From positions 1 to 6,143 of the forward strand of contig DAOVBK010000099.1 of the NCBI GenBank assembly GCA_030670605.1: 6,143 nucleotides of DNA, given 5' to 3'. This DNA is from Candidatus Stahliibacteriota bacterium (lineage in GTDB: Bacteria > Hydrothermota > Tepidihabitantia > SM23-42). The notes under the pieces are model-generated. The model was given only the letters and a program-made list of their open reading frames with translations. It ran no database searches and was not told the DNA's origin. Positions 1-5,284 of the stretch are shown here, one piece after another. Positions within the stretch are counted from its first letter, which is position 1, and each line of letters begins with the position of its first letter. Made by a program: the position numbers and the translations under genes.

Positions 1-1477
1 AAACAGGATTTGCGACATCTGGCCTCACAAATGTTTTGTTCAACCTCGTCAGCACGGCATCAATATCCTGCCTTTCTTTTGAATATTTCTCATATTCTTC
101 CTGCTCAACTAATCCAGACTGTACACCATAGTGCATGAGCCGGTCAGCAACATTGTCTATCCTTAGTATCAGCCGGTGCTCAGCCAGCGATGTGAACATG
201 CGGTAGGGCTCCAAAGTATTCTTGGTGATCAAATCGTCTATGAGTACGCCGATATACGCCTCATAGCGCCTGAGCACAAACGGTTTTTCATCACGTAATT
301 TCAGTACTGCATTGATGCCAGCCATTATGCCCTGGGCAGCTGCTTCTTCGTATCCTGACGTGCCATTAATCTGCCCTGCACAAAACAGATTCTTGATTAC
401 TTTCGTCTCAAGATTTGGATTGAGTTGAATTGGATACACAAAATCATACTCAACCGCATAACCTGGCCTCGTAATCTGTACGTTTTCCAGACCTTCGATA
501 GTGTGAAGCATTTCCACTTGCACATCATAGGGCAAAGAAGTAGCAAGACCATTCAGATAGAATTCACCAGCATCACGACCTTCTGGTTCAATGAATATGA
601 GATGGGAATCGCGGTCTGAAAATCGCTTAACCTTTGTTTCAATAGAAGGACAATAGCGCGGACCTATTCCGACGATTTTGCCGGTGTAGAGGGGTGAACG
701 GTCAAGACTCCGGAGTATTATGTCATGTGTTGTTTTGTTAGTATGCGTGATGTAGCACGGAACCTGCTCTACTTCGAGTGGTTGTGAGCGAAACGAAAAT
801 GTGAAGTGATCCTCGTCACCATACTGAACTTGCAAATTCGTAAGGTCAACGCTGTTATTTGCAATACGTGGTGATGTCCCGGTCTTGAGTCTTCCTAGAT
901 TGAGACCACATTTTTTCAGTGATTCACTGAGTGTTGCTGCCCGGGATTCTGCGAGCCTGCCACCAGGGAAATGCTCCAGTCCGATATGCATGAGTCCATT
1001 AAGGAACGTACCAGTTGTCACTATAACTGCCTGTGCCCGGTATTCATTGCCAATACTTGTTCTGACACCAATCACTCTATTGTTCTCGGCAAGAATGTCG
1101 CTTGCCTCTTCTTGTTTTATGATAATGTTCTTTTCGTGCTCGAGTCTGTGCCGTGCAGCCTCTTTATAGTGCTCACGATCATTCTGTGTGCGCGGTGACC
1201 ACACTGCCGGTCCTTTGGAGCGGTTGAGCATTCGGAATTGAATGGCGGTTTTGTCAGCAAGCATGCCGATCTCACCGCCCAGTACGTCAACTTCCTTGAC
1301 CAGATGGCCCTTTGCCAGTCCGCCAATTGATGGATTACACGACATCTGCCCTATTGTATCAATGTTCAGGGTTATGACACAAACATGCTGTCCCATACGT
1401 GCTGCAGCAAGTGCCGATTCAATGCCCGCATGGCCCGCGCCAATGACAATGATATTGTAGTTTGCGGTAAGGGACAT
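1..1477 (-). CDS. mnmG: tRNA uridine-5-carboxymethylaminomethyl modification enzyme MnmG (GidA), C-terminus outside window
   Basis: This is the FAD-binding subunit that, with the GTPase MnmE, installs the (carboxymethyl)aminomethyl group at C5 of wobble uridine 34 in certain tRNAs; it is cytosolic. I translated 492 codons without a stop. The family is usually about 620-630 residues, so roughly the last 130, the helical C-terminal domain, lie beyond the left edge. An N-terminal Rossmann dinucleotide motif GAGHAG is at residues 13-18. The block CNPSIGG carries Cys47 and PRYCPSIE carries Cys276; these match the two conserved, functionally important cysteines of E. coli MnmG (C47, C277). The late FAD motif AGQINGTSGYEEAAAQG is intact. 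The normally conserved SRAEYRL reads SLAEHRL here (L431, H434). The ATG at 1477 lies 6 nt after a good -10 box, has no Shine-Dalgarno, and gives an N-terminus that aligns with the family. Identification is very secure; only the end is missing. Confidence 0.97.
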   Translation of the reverse strand, partial: MSLTANYNIIVIGAGHAGIESALAAARMGQHVCVITLNIDTIGQMSCNPSIGGLAKGHLVKEVDVLGGEIGMLADKTAIQFRMLNRSKGPAVWSPRTQNDREHYKEAARHRLEHEKNIIIKQEEASDILAENNRVIGVRTSIGNEYRAQAVIVTTGTFLNGLMHIGLEHFPGGRLAESRAATLSESLKKCGLNLGRLKTGTSPRIANNSVDLTNLQVQYGDEDHFTFSFRSQPLEVEQVPCYITHTNKTTHDIILRSLDRSPLYTGKIVGIGPRYCPSIETKVKRFSDRDSHLIFIEPEGRDAGEFYLNGLATSLPYDVQVEMLHTIEGLENVQITRPGYAVEYDFVYPIQLNPNLETKVIKNLFCAGQINGTSGYEEAAAQGIMAGINAVLKLRDEKPFVLRRYEAYIGVLIDDLITKNTLEPYRMFTSLAEHRLILRIDNVADRLMHYGVQSGLVEQEEYEKYSKERQDIDAVLTRLNKTFVRPDVANPV

Positions 1478-1483
1478 AGATTT

Positions 1484-1511
1484 ATGATATCCGAATGACG
1501 AGAAAAATCAA
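1484..1511 (-). promoter_or_regulatory. sigma-70-type promoter of mnmG, probably leaderless
   Basis: On the minus strand TTGATT (1511-1506) is followed by a 16-bp spacer and TATCAT (1489-1484), matching consensus at 4/6 and 5/6 positions. Only six bases, AAATCT, separate the -10 box from the mnmG ATG, so transcription should begin at or within a base or two of the start codon. No Shine-Dalgarno is present. The spacing is nearly identical to that of the divergent SEC-C gene promoter. The sequence match is seen directly; leaderless initiation is inferred. Confidence 0.7.
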
Positions 1512-1533
1512 GCAGTTAAAGGAAGAAAAGTGC

Positions 1534-1675
1534 ATCAGGATATCAGATGATCAGGAAATGGATACCAGATTATCAGGACATCAGACACTATGCCATCGCC
1601 TGATTGCTGATGCCCATCTCCCGATATCCTGTTCTCCTGACACCCATATCCTGATACTCTGGTTATCTGATAACC
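1534..1675. repeat. inverted array of degenerate 8-bp words (ATCAGGAT type) between divergent promoters
   Basis: The 303-bp gap 1478-1780 holds no convincing gene. Its left part has ATCAG at 1534, 1542, 1550, 1572 and 1580, mostly 8 bp apart. From about 1599 the words appear as the reverse complement: TCCTG at 1627, 1635 and 1649, then TCTG at 1658 and 1666. The switch creates inverted arms, 1564-1581 pairing with 1646-1663 at 16 of 18 positions around a 64-nt loop. A perfect 10-bp pair joins 1534-1543 with 1646-1655 as an alternative fold. A tight dyad, GGTTATC-T-GATAACC, lies at 1661-1675. The rest, 1676-1747, shows only a weak CATCC/CCAACC flavour. Function is unknown; it could be a regulatory cruciform, a protein-binding array or decayed repeat DNA. 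Confidence 0.75.
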
Positions 1676-1747
1676 GCTATCATGCAAAGGATTGTTGCAA
1701 TCATCTCCGGCATCCTTACCCCAACCCATCTTCCATGTGTTACCATA

Positions 1748-1775
1748 TTGACATTCAGCCCATTCCATCTATAAT
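1748..1775 (+). promoter_or_regulatory. consensus sigma-70 promoter of the SEC-C gene, probably leaderless
   Basis: TTGACA (1748-1753) and TATAAT (1770-1775) are both perfect consensus hexamers, separated by 16 bp. The ATG at 1781 begins only 5 nt after the -10 box, which places the expected transcription start at about 1781-1782, on the start codon itself. There is no ribosome-binding site between them. The simplest reading is a leaderless mRNA. The alternative is a shorter protein starting at an internal GTG near 1842, behind a purine-rich AAAGAGAAAAAAG stretch. Confidence 0.85.
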
Positions 1776-1780
1776 GAATC

Positions 1781-2356
1781 ATGGCACTGGCAGATATTCA
1801 GGAAAAACAGAGTGACGAAAGAAAAAGAGAAAAAAGACTCGTGCACGTTACCAATGCATTGAGTCGGGATTTTCAAGATTCAAAAGTCATCAAATCAAAA
1901 GCCGCGGTCTACAAAGACAACGCAGATTACGTAGTGAAGAGTTTCTTAGATTACGTCTTTTTCCACGAACACAAAGAAATCAGAGAAATGACAGATGACC
2001 ACGTAAATCATTTCATGCTTGAGTTTGCACCGCGAAAACTATCGTTTTCAACTGAAGACGCGAAAAAAGTACCTGAAATCCTCTCCCATTTTCTTGTATT
2101 CTTGGAAACAGAAGGACACATTCATAACGGCGTACAGCTTGGAGAAACTACTAAGGCAAACAGTCGCGCCTTCATTAAGGTAATGCCAAAGCAAAAGAAA
2201 GCTCCAGCAACAAAGACGGCCAAACCAACAAAGAAAGCTGCGCCCAGGAAAAAACCTAAGAAGAAAGAAGTGCTCGAAGCAAAAGTTGGCAGGAACGATC
2301 CCTGCCCGTGCGGCAGTGGCAAGAAATACAAAAAGTGCTGCGGGAAGTCTCTTTAA
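1781..2356 (+). CDS. SEC-C zinc-motif protein with basic Lys/Ala/Pro linker
   Basis: This 191-residue soluble protein ends in a clear SEC-C motif: [16 protein letters not shown] with C175, C177, C186 and C187, the CxC-x8-CC zinc ligand pattern found at the C-terminus of SecA and of many otherwise unrelated bacterial proteins. Residues about 1-30 are highly charged. Residues about 42-132 look helical ([25 protein letters not shown]) and recall a helical domain I have seen in other SEC-C proteins, though I cannot name it. Residues about 136-165 are a Lys/Ala/Pro/Thr-rich linker resembling a histone H1 tail, likely disordered and able to bind nucleic acid or ribosomes. There is no signal peptide or membrane segment. 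The start is set by a perfect promoter whose -10 ends 5 nt before the ATG. It is divergent from mnmG and convergent with the symporter, so the context gives no function. Coding status is secure; the role is unknown. Confidence 0.88.
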   Translation: MALADIQEKQSDERKREKRLVHVTNALSRDFQDSKVIKSKAAVYKDNADYVVKSFLDYVFFHEHKEIREMTDDHVNHFMLEFAPRKLSFSTEDAKKVPEILSHFLVFLETEGHIHNGVQLGETTKANSRAFIKVMPKQKKAPATKTAKPTKKAAPRKKPKKKEVLEAKVGRNDPCPCGSGKKYKKCCGKSL

Positions 2357-2388
2357 CAAACTCTAAATTCTAAACGCTAAACCCCAAA
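2357..2388. repeat. short run of 7-bp words (CTAAAYN)
   Basis: Directly after the SEC-C stop, CTAAA recurs at 2363, 2370 and 2377 with an exact 7-bp period (CTAAATT, CTAAACG, CTAAACC). The same style of word, CAAA at 7-bp spacing, occurs at 5056-5083. It runs straight into the 9-bp ACACAG array. Confidence 0.55.
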
Positions 2389-2442
2389 ACACAGATTACA
2401 CAGAAACTACACATAACACAGAAAACACAGATGACACAGACG
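2389..2442. repeat. 9-bp periodic repeat ACACAGATT
   Basis: ACACAG occurs at 2389, 2398, 2416, 2425 and 2434; every gap is 9 or 18 bp, with a decayed unit between 2398 and 2416. The unit is close to ACACAGATT or ACACAGATG. The reverse complement of the same word forms the array at 5151-5237, so this is a dispersed family rather than local slippage at one site. Confidence 0.75.
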
Positions 2443-2458
2443 TACTCAATTAGGAAAC

Positions 2459-2555
2459 GTCTAATCGTCTGATAGTCGGATCAATGATTAGTCATATGGT
2501 CTGATTGTCGCATAGTCTCATAGTCAGACAATAGGACAGTGGGACAATTAGACCA
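2459..2555. repeat. 8-bp periodic array (GTCTGATA type) that flips strand, forming a 59-bp imperfect palindrome
   Basis: GTC occurs at 2459, 2467, 2475, 2491, 2499, 2507, 2515 and 2523, all in one 8-bp register (the 2483 unit is decayed). At A2526 the array turns into its reverse complement: GAC at 2527, 2535, 2543 and 2551, again exactly 8 bp apart. The arms 2497-2525 and 2527-2555 pair at 22 Watson-Crick and 3 G-U positions with 4 mismatches. The structure sits between the converging SEC-C and symporter genes, where it could act in transcription termination or mRNA 3'-end protection. Neither strand shows a T-tract after it, so a classical intrinsic terminator is not supported. Confidence 0.85.
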
Positions 2556-2565
2556 ATAGATATCC

Positions 2566-2581
2566 GCAGAGTAAACTCTGC
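2566..2581. repeat. small perfect hairpin in convergent gap
   Basis: GCAGAG (2566-2571) and CTCTGC (2576-2581) are perfect complements around TAAA. It lies between two 8-bp word arrays and is not followed by a T-tract on either strand. It may help terminate the converging transcripts, but this is only inferred. Confidence 0.5.
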
Positions 2582-2593
2582 CACTACAGCTTC

Positions 2594-2665
2594 GTTACAT
2601 AGTCTGATAGCTGCATAGTTGCATTGTTAACTATCCAGCCATACAACCATCCAACTATCCAACCA
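2594..2665. repeat. second strand-flipping 8-bp array (GTTGCATA then TCCAACCA)
   Basis: Units start at 2594, 2602, 2610, 2618 and 2626 (GTTACATA, GTCTGATA, GCTGCATA, GTTGCATT, GTTAACTA). From 2634 the words become reverse-complement-like at 2634, 2642, 2650 and 2658 (TCCAGCCA, TACAACCA, TCCAACTA, TCCAACCA), still 8 bp apart. Around the switch, 2607-2620 pairs with 2629-2642 at 12 of 14 positions with an 8-nt loop. One unit, GTCTGATA, is identical to a unit of the neighbouring array at 2467, so the two are related. With 2357-2555 this accounts for most of the 345-bp gap 2357-2701; no gene is seen there. Confidence 0.75.
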
Positions 2666-2674
2666 CATCCAGCA

Positions 2675-2695
2675 TCTCGTGTCTCGTATTGGTCG
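2675..2695. repeat. 7-bp words TCTCGTN next to the symporter stop
   Basis: TCTCGTG (2675) and TCTCGTA (2682) are adjacent 7-bp units, followed by a decayed TTGGTCG. The word resembles the TCGTA/TACGA family at 5081-5135. The run is short, so chance is possible. Confidence 0.4.
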
Positions 2696-2701
2696 ACTAG
2701 A

Positions 2702-4138
2702 TTATGACTTGGTATCATCTTTCGGTGAGATAAGCGTTACGACCACTGCACAGACAAAGGCAACGACAAATGTCACCGCGGTTGCGGCAATGATTTTGTC
2801 CCAGCCCGTGATCATCCATAACACTGTAACAACAAATCCTGAGACAAGCGCTGCAATCACACCTCGTCCAGAGAACCGCTTCCAGAAAAATGATAGTATC
2901 ACGGCTGGTGAGAATGAACAGCCAATGCCAGCCCAGGCAAAATGGACGATCGTATATATCAAACTCTTAGAAGTAAAGGCAAGTACTAATGCAATAACGC
3001 CAACAACCAAAATCACAATGCGAGAAATAAAAACGAGTGCCTTATCATCTAGCTTCTTGTTCAAAGCTTTGTGTATCACATCTTCGCTAATTGAAGAGGT
3101 CGCAATAAGTAATTGTGAATCTGCAGTTGACATCATTGCCGCAACAGCACCAGCAAGCAATATCCCTGCAAGCCAGGGAGGCATGAGCTTCAATACCATA
3201 AAAGGAAGAATCTGTTCTGGGTCGGCAACAGCATTCTGACCGTACAGAGTAATTGCTGCAAGACCAAGGGTTATCGCACCAGCATAAGCAAGCAGCGTCC
3301 AGGCAATGGCGATTTTCGCACCGAGTTTGACTTCATTGTCGTCCCGCATTGCCATCCAGCGAGCATCGAGTTGTGGCTGTCCGCCTAAGTAGCCAAAAAA
3401 CCACGAAAAGTTGTTTACGATCAAGGTACCTGCGGCAAAACCAATAGCGCCGCCAGTCAAGGAATCGACACCTCCTCCTGCGTTGGCTAACGCATTTGCT
3501 ATTGAAAGATCATTTTGTGAAATAACAACAAGTGCAATAATGGGTGTCACAACGAGCGTGATGATCATGAGCAGTGCCTGTATTACGTCAGTCCATACAA
3601 CTGAGAAAAAACCGCCGGCAATCGCGTACAAAATGACAATTACTGCAGAAATGACAATGCCGGTTGTTACCGGAATGCCGAATGTTATATTCAATGTTTT
3701 TCCACCACCGCTAAATTGAGCAGACACATAGAGTACAAAAAAGAAAATGATTATCAAAGACGAAAACCATCTGATAAACGTACCATGGTTGGCATATCTA
3801 GTAGCAAAATAGTCTGGTAAAGTCAGTGTATCATACTTATCCCGCTCCCGCCTGAATCCTCGCGCAAGCCATAGCCATGAAACAACAATGCCGAGAACGC
3901 AGCCAATTGCAATCCACACCGAAGAGAGTCCTGCTGCGAATGCAAAGCCAGTGAGTCCAAGAAGACACCATGCAGACTCTCCAGTAGCACGCTCGGAAAG
4001 TGCCAGTGCCCAGCCAGGGATTTTTTTGCCACCGAGGTGGAAATCTGCCTGGCTCATCTTCTTTCGAGCAAAATAGAAACCAATACCCATTAAAACAGCA
4101 AGATACACAATGAATTCAACCATGATGACTGTGTTCAT
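2702..4138 (-). CDS. sodium/solute symporter, PutP-type (SSS family)
   Basis: This 478-residue inner-membrane protein is predicted to couple sodium entry to uptake of a small solute, proline being the nearest well-known substrate. It aligns along its length with E. coli PutP (502 residues) and should have about 13 membrane segments. Landmarks are LGGKKIPG (35-42), TLTLPDYFATR (104-114), GGFFSVVWTD (175-184), FGYLGGQP (248-255), LAGILLAGAVAAMMST (323-338) and FAWAGIGCSFSPAV (400-413). The core sodium-site residues A51, A334, S337 and T338 match PutP A53, A337, S340 and T341. PutP Asp55, important for sodium binding, is Gly53 here, and the next residue is Glu54 in place of Met56, so substrate and ion use may differ. 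The start at 4138 is fixed by AGGAGG (4153-4148 on the minus strand), 9 nt from the ATG. It begins 18 bp after the upstream permease stop and is probably cotranscribed. Family is secure; substrate is not. Confidence 0.93.
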   Translation of the reverse strand: MNTVIMVEFIVYLAVLMGIGFYFARKKMSQADFHLGGKKIPGWALALSERATGESAWCLLGLTGFAFAAGLSSVWIAIGCVLGIVVSWLWLARGFRRERDKYDTLTLPDYFATRYANHGTFIRWFSSLIIIFFFVLYVSAQFSGGGKTLNITFGIPVTTGIVISAVIVILYAIAGGFFSVVWTDVIQALLMIITLVVTPIIALVVISQNDLSIANALANAGGGVDSLTGGAIGFAAGTLIVNNFSWFFGYLGGQPQLDARWMAMRDDNEVKLGAKIAIAWTLLAYAGAITLGLAAITLYGQNAVADPEQILPFMVLKLMPPWLAGILLAGAVAAMMSTADSQLLIATSSISEDVIHKALNKKLDDKALVFISRIVILVVGVIALVLAFTSKSLIYTIVHFAWAGIGCSFSPAVILSFFWKRFSGRGVIAALVSGFVVTVLWMITGWDKIIAATAVTFVVAFVCAVVVTLISPKDDTKS

Positions 4139-4147
4139 AATTCCACT

Positions 4148-4153
4148 CCTCCT
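4148..4153 (-). promoter_or_regulatory. strong Shine-Dalgarno of the symporter gene
   Basis: AGGAGG on the minus strand lies 9 nt before the ATG at 4138, inside the 18-bp gap after the permease stop. It shows that this genome uses Shine-Dalgarno initiation for genes inside operons, in contrast to mnmG and the SEC-C gene. Confidence 0.85.
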
Positions 4154-4156
4154 GTC

Positions 4157-4990
4157 TTAATACGAAGACAGTATGCCTTTCTTGCGTCCATATCTATCCA
4201 TAAACATAAAAATGCCAAGTCCAAAAACACACCAGATAATAAGTATAACAACAAGACGGAGAAAAATGGTGCCCAAACCTATGTTCAGTGTTTCGCCAAG
4301 GAGTAGGTGCCTCACTCCCATCACACCATACGTTGTTGGCAAGAATAAAGTGACCTTTCTCAAAACAAGAGGCATCACCGCCAATGGATACGCAATCGGT
4401 GTGACAACAAGGATCAGTGTGCTCAGTGCTTCAGAAATGACCCACCACTGTTTCAAACCAATAGTGAGACCGGCAACCGTTACACCAAGACCATACAGTG
4501 CCAGAAGCATCAGGGCAATGATGATCAACGCTGGGAACAGCCCAGTCGTTTGAAACGCTATTGCGAAAATAACTGAGATCACTATTGCCTGGATGAACAT
4601 GATGAGCCCTTGATGGCATGTTGAGTGTGCAGCCATGCCTGCAACGTACACCCAGCGTGGCACGGGTGCCGCGAAAATTGTATCTAAGGTTCCATACCAT
4701 TGTTCCTTGCGTATCGAGGAACCCATTGCCCAGCACGCCGTATTCAAGAACCCCATAATGAGATAACCGATAAACGTATAGGCGATCATGTCGCTGATGC
4801 CGGTAATGCTCCGAAGATGCTCTGAGAAACGCCCTCCCAATAGTGCTACACCATAGAGGAAATATGGGAGCAAATATACATACGGTTCAAAAAACTGTCT
4901 GATAAAATCAGGTTTGTACTTCCACTCAATACGCCATTCCTTCATATTCTCTGCATTGATAGCACGGATATAATGGATGAAGTTATTCAT
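4157..4990 (-). CDS. ABC-2 type transporter permease (second of a pair)
   Basis: A 277-residue integral membrane protein with about six hydrophobic spans (roughly 36-53, 66-90, 122-147, 151-178, 186-209, 245-264). This fits the ABC-2 permease family (DrrB/NodJ/TagG type), whose members pair with a cytoplasmic ATPase to export drugs, glycans or lipids. The cytoplasmic segment SIRKEQWYGTLDTIFAAPV (92-110) corresponds to SLRNEMYYGTLEQILSAPV in the permease at 5319-6125; this region typically contacts the ATPase. Both also end in a basic stretch plus GxLxxY. The two are clearly homologous but well diverged, suggesting a heterodimer. I prefer ATG 4990 because its N-terminus has the short leader expected and lies 5 nt after a -10-like GATACT. 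An in-frame ATG at 5041 would give 294 residues with an atypical Arg/Cys-rich extension; ATG 4945 is a shorter option. Neither preferred nor longer start has a Shine-Dalgarno. Substrate unknown. Confidence 0.9.
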   Translation of the reverse strand: MNNFIHYIRAINAENMKEWRIEWKYKPDFIRQFFEPYVYLLPYFLYGVALLGGRFSEHLRSITGISDMIAYTFIGYLIMGFLNTACWAMGSSIRKEQWYGTLDTIFAAPVPRWVYVAGMAAHSTCHQGLIMFIQAIVISVIFAIAFQTTGLFPALIIIALMLLALYGLGVTVAGLTIGLKQWWVISEALSTLILVVTPIAYPLAVMPLVLRKVTLFLPTTYGVMGVRHLLLGETLNIGLGTIFLRLVVILIIWCVFGLGIFMFMDRYGRKKGILSSY

Positions 4991-4995
4991 GACGG

Positions 4996-5023
4996 AGTAT
5001 CTTTCGGCTCTCGCGCATACAAA
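4996..5023 (-). promoter_or_regulatory. possible weak leaderless promoter for the second permease
   Basis: On the minus strand GATACT (5001-4996), 4/6 to the -10 consensus, ends 5 nt before ATG 4990, the same geometry as the two strong promoters in this window. The hexamer 16 bp upstream, TTTGTA (5023-5018), is a poor -35 at 3/6. If real, it would explain why the gene lacks a ribosome-binding site and sits 328 bp after its partner. Confidence 0.3.
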
Positions 5024-5048
5024 AGTGCGTCGAAGAATCATGTGTACT

Positions 5049-5083
5049 AAAATTCCAAATCACAAACCGCAAGCTCCAAATTC
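5049..5083. repeat. 7-bp periodic words (CAAATTC type)
   Basis: CAAATCA (5056), CAAACCG (5063), CAAGCTC (5070) and CAAATTC (5077) are consecutive 7-bp units, with a degenerate AAAATTC before them at 5049. The period is exact over at least four units while the word drifts. It resembles the CTAAAYN run at 2363-2383. Confidence 0.65.
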
Positions 5084-5135
5084 GTATTCGTCGATCGTTT
5101 GTCGTACTCATTGAATACGAATACGAGATACGAAT
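5081..5135. repeat. strand-flipping 7-bp words (TCGTATT then AATACGA) with a 10-bp stem
   Basis: TCGT at 5088, 5095 and 5102 is spaced 7 bp, preceded by TTCGTAT at 5081. After about 5112 the complement appears: ACGA at 5117, 5123 and 5130. TCGTATTCGT (5082-5091) and ACGAATACGA (5117-5126) are perfect 10-bp complements with a 25-nt loop. This repeats the orientation switch seen in the other gaps with a different word. Confidence 0.65.
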
Positions 5136-5150
5136 CACCAGTACGATTTT

Positions 5151-5237
5151 CTGCGTCCTCTGTGTATTCCCAATCTGTGTAATCTGTGCATTCATTTTCT
5201 GTGTTATCTATGTAATATGCATTTTCCATTTCTGTGT
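5151..5237. repeat. CTGTGT array, reverse complement of the ACACAG family
   Basis: CTGTGT or a one-base variant starts at 5151, 5160, 5175, 5184, 5199, 5208 and 5232. The spacings are 9, 15, 9, 15, 9 and 24 bp, so pairs of units 9 bp apart recur every 24 bp. On the minus strand, the direction of permease transcription, it reads ACACAG as in the 2389-2442 array. No protein is likely: the open frames through here exist because all spacings are multiples of three. With the neighbouring arrays and hairpins, this fills the 328-bp gap 4991-5318. Confidence 0.75.
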
Positions 5238-5243
5238 CATTGC

Positions 5244-5280
5244 CAATTCTACCCAAATCGGTGATTTGGCAGTAGAATTG
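5244..5280 (-). other. strong long hairpin after first permease
   Basis: CAATTCTAC (5244-5252) pairs perfectly with GTAGAATTG (5272-5280), and CCAAATC (5253-5259) with GATTTGG (5263-5269). The result is a 16-bp stem with one 2-nt bulge and a GGT loop on the plus strand. It is the second of two hairpins downstream of the permease stop in the direction of transcription. There is no T-tract after it, so it may stabilise or punctuate the mRNA rather than act as a standard terminator. It could also be a REP-like dispersed palindrome. Confidence 0.7.
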
Positions 5281-5284
5281 AGCA

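Noticed and set aside
1495..1815. Open frames on both strands across the mnmG/SEC-C gap (106 aa plus strand, 77 aa minus strand)
   Set aside because: They are made of the 8-bp ATCAGG words, show no recognisable protein features, and one overlaps the start of the SEC-C gene.
2048..2359. 103-aa minus-strand open frame opposite the SEC-C gene, resembling a membrane protein
   Set aside because: The apparent hydrophobicity is the complement of the Lys/Ala/Pro-rich linker codons; the zinc motif on the other strand is decisive.
2497..2581. Classical bidirectional intrinsic terminator between the converging genes
   Set aside because: The hairpins are strong but no T-tract follows on either strand, so only a structural element can be claimed.
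2389..2665. CRISPR array
   Set aside because: Units are only 7-9 bp, drift in sequence, flip orientation and have no spacers.
2679..3239. 186-aa plus-strand open frame opposite the symporter
   Set aside because: It is antisense to a well-conserved membrane protein; Ala/Thr/Ser-rich composition is the mirror of the hydrophobic codons.
4991..5041. The 17-residue N-terminal extension of the second permease from ATG 5041
   Set aside because: Atypical Arg/Cys-rich sequence not matched in the partner permease, no Shine-Dalgarno, and a better -10-to-ATG geometry at 4990; kept only as an alternative.
5047..5256. 69-70 aa minus-strand open frames rich in Thr, Gln, Asn and Glu
   Set aside because: They read through the ACACAG and TACGA word arrays, whose spacings keep frames open; no start signal or domain.
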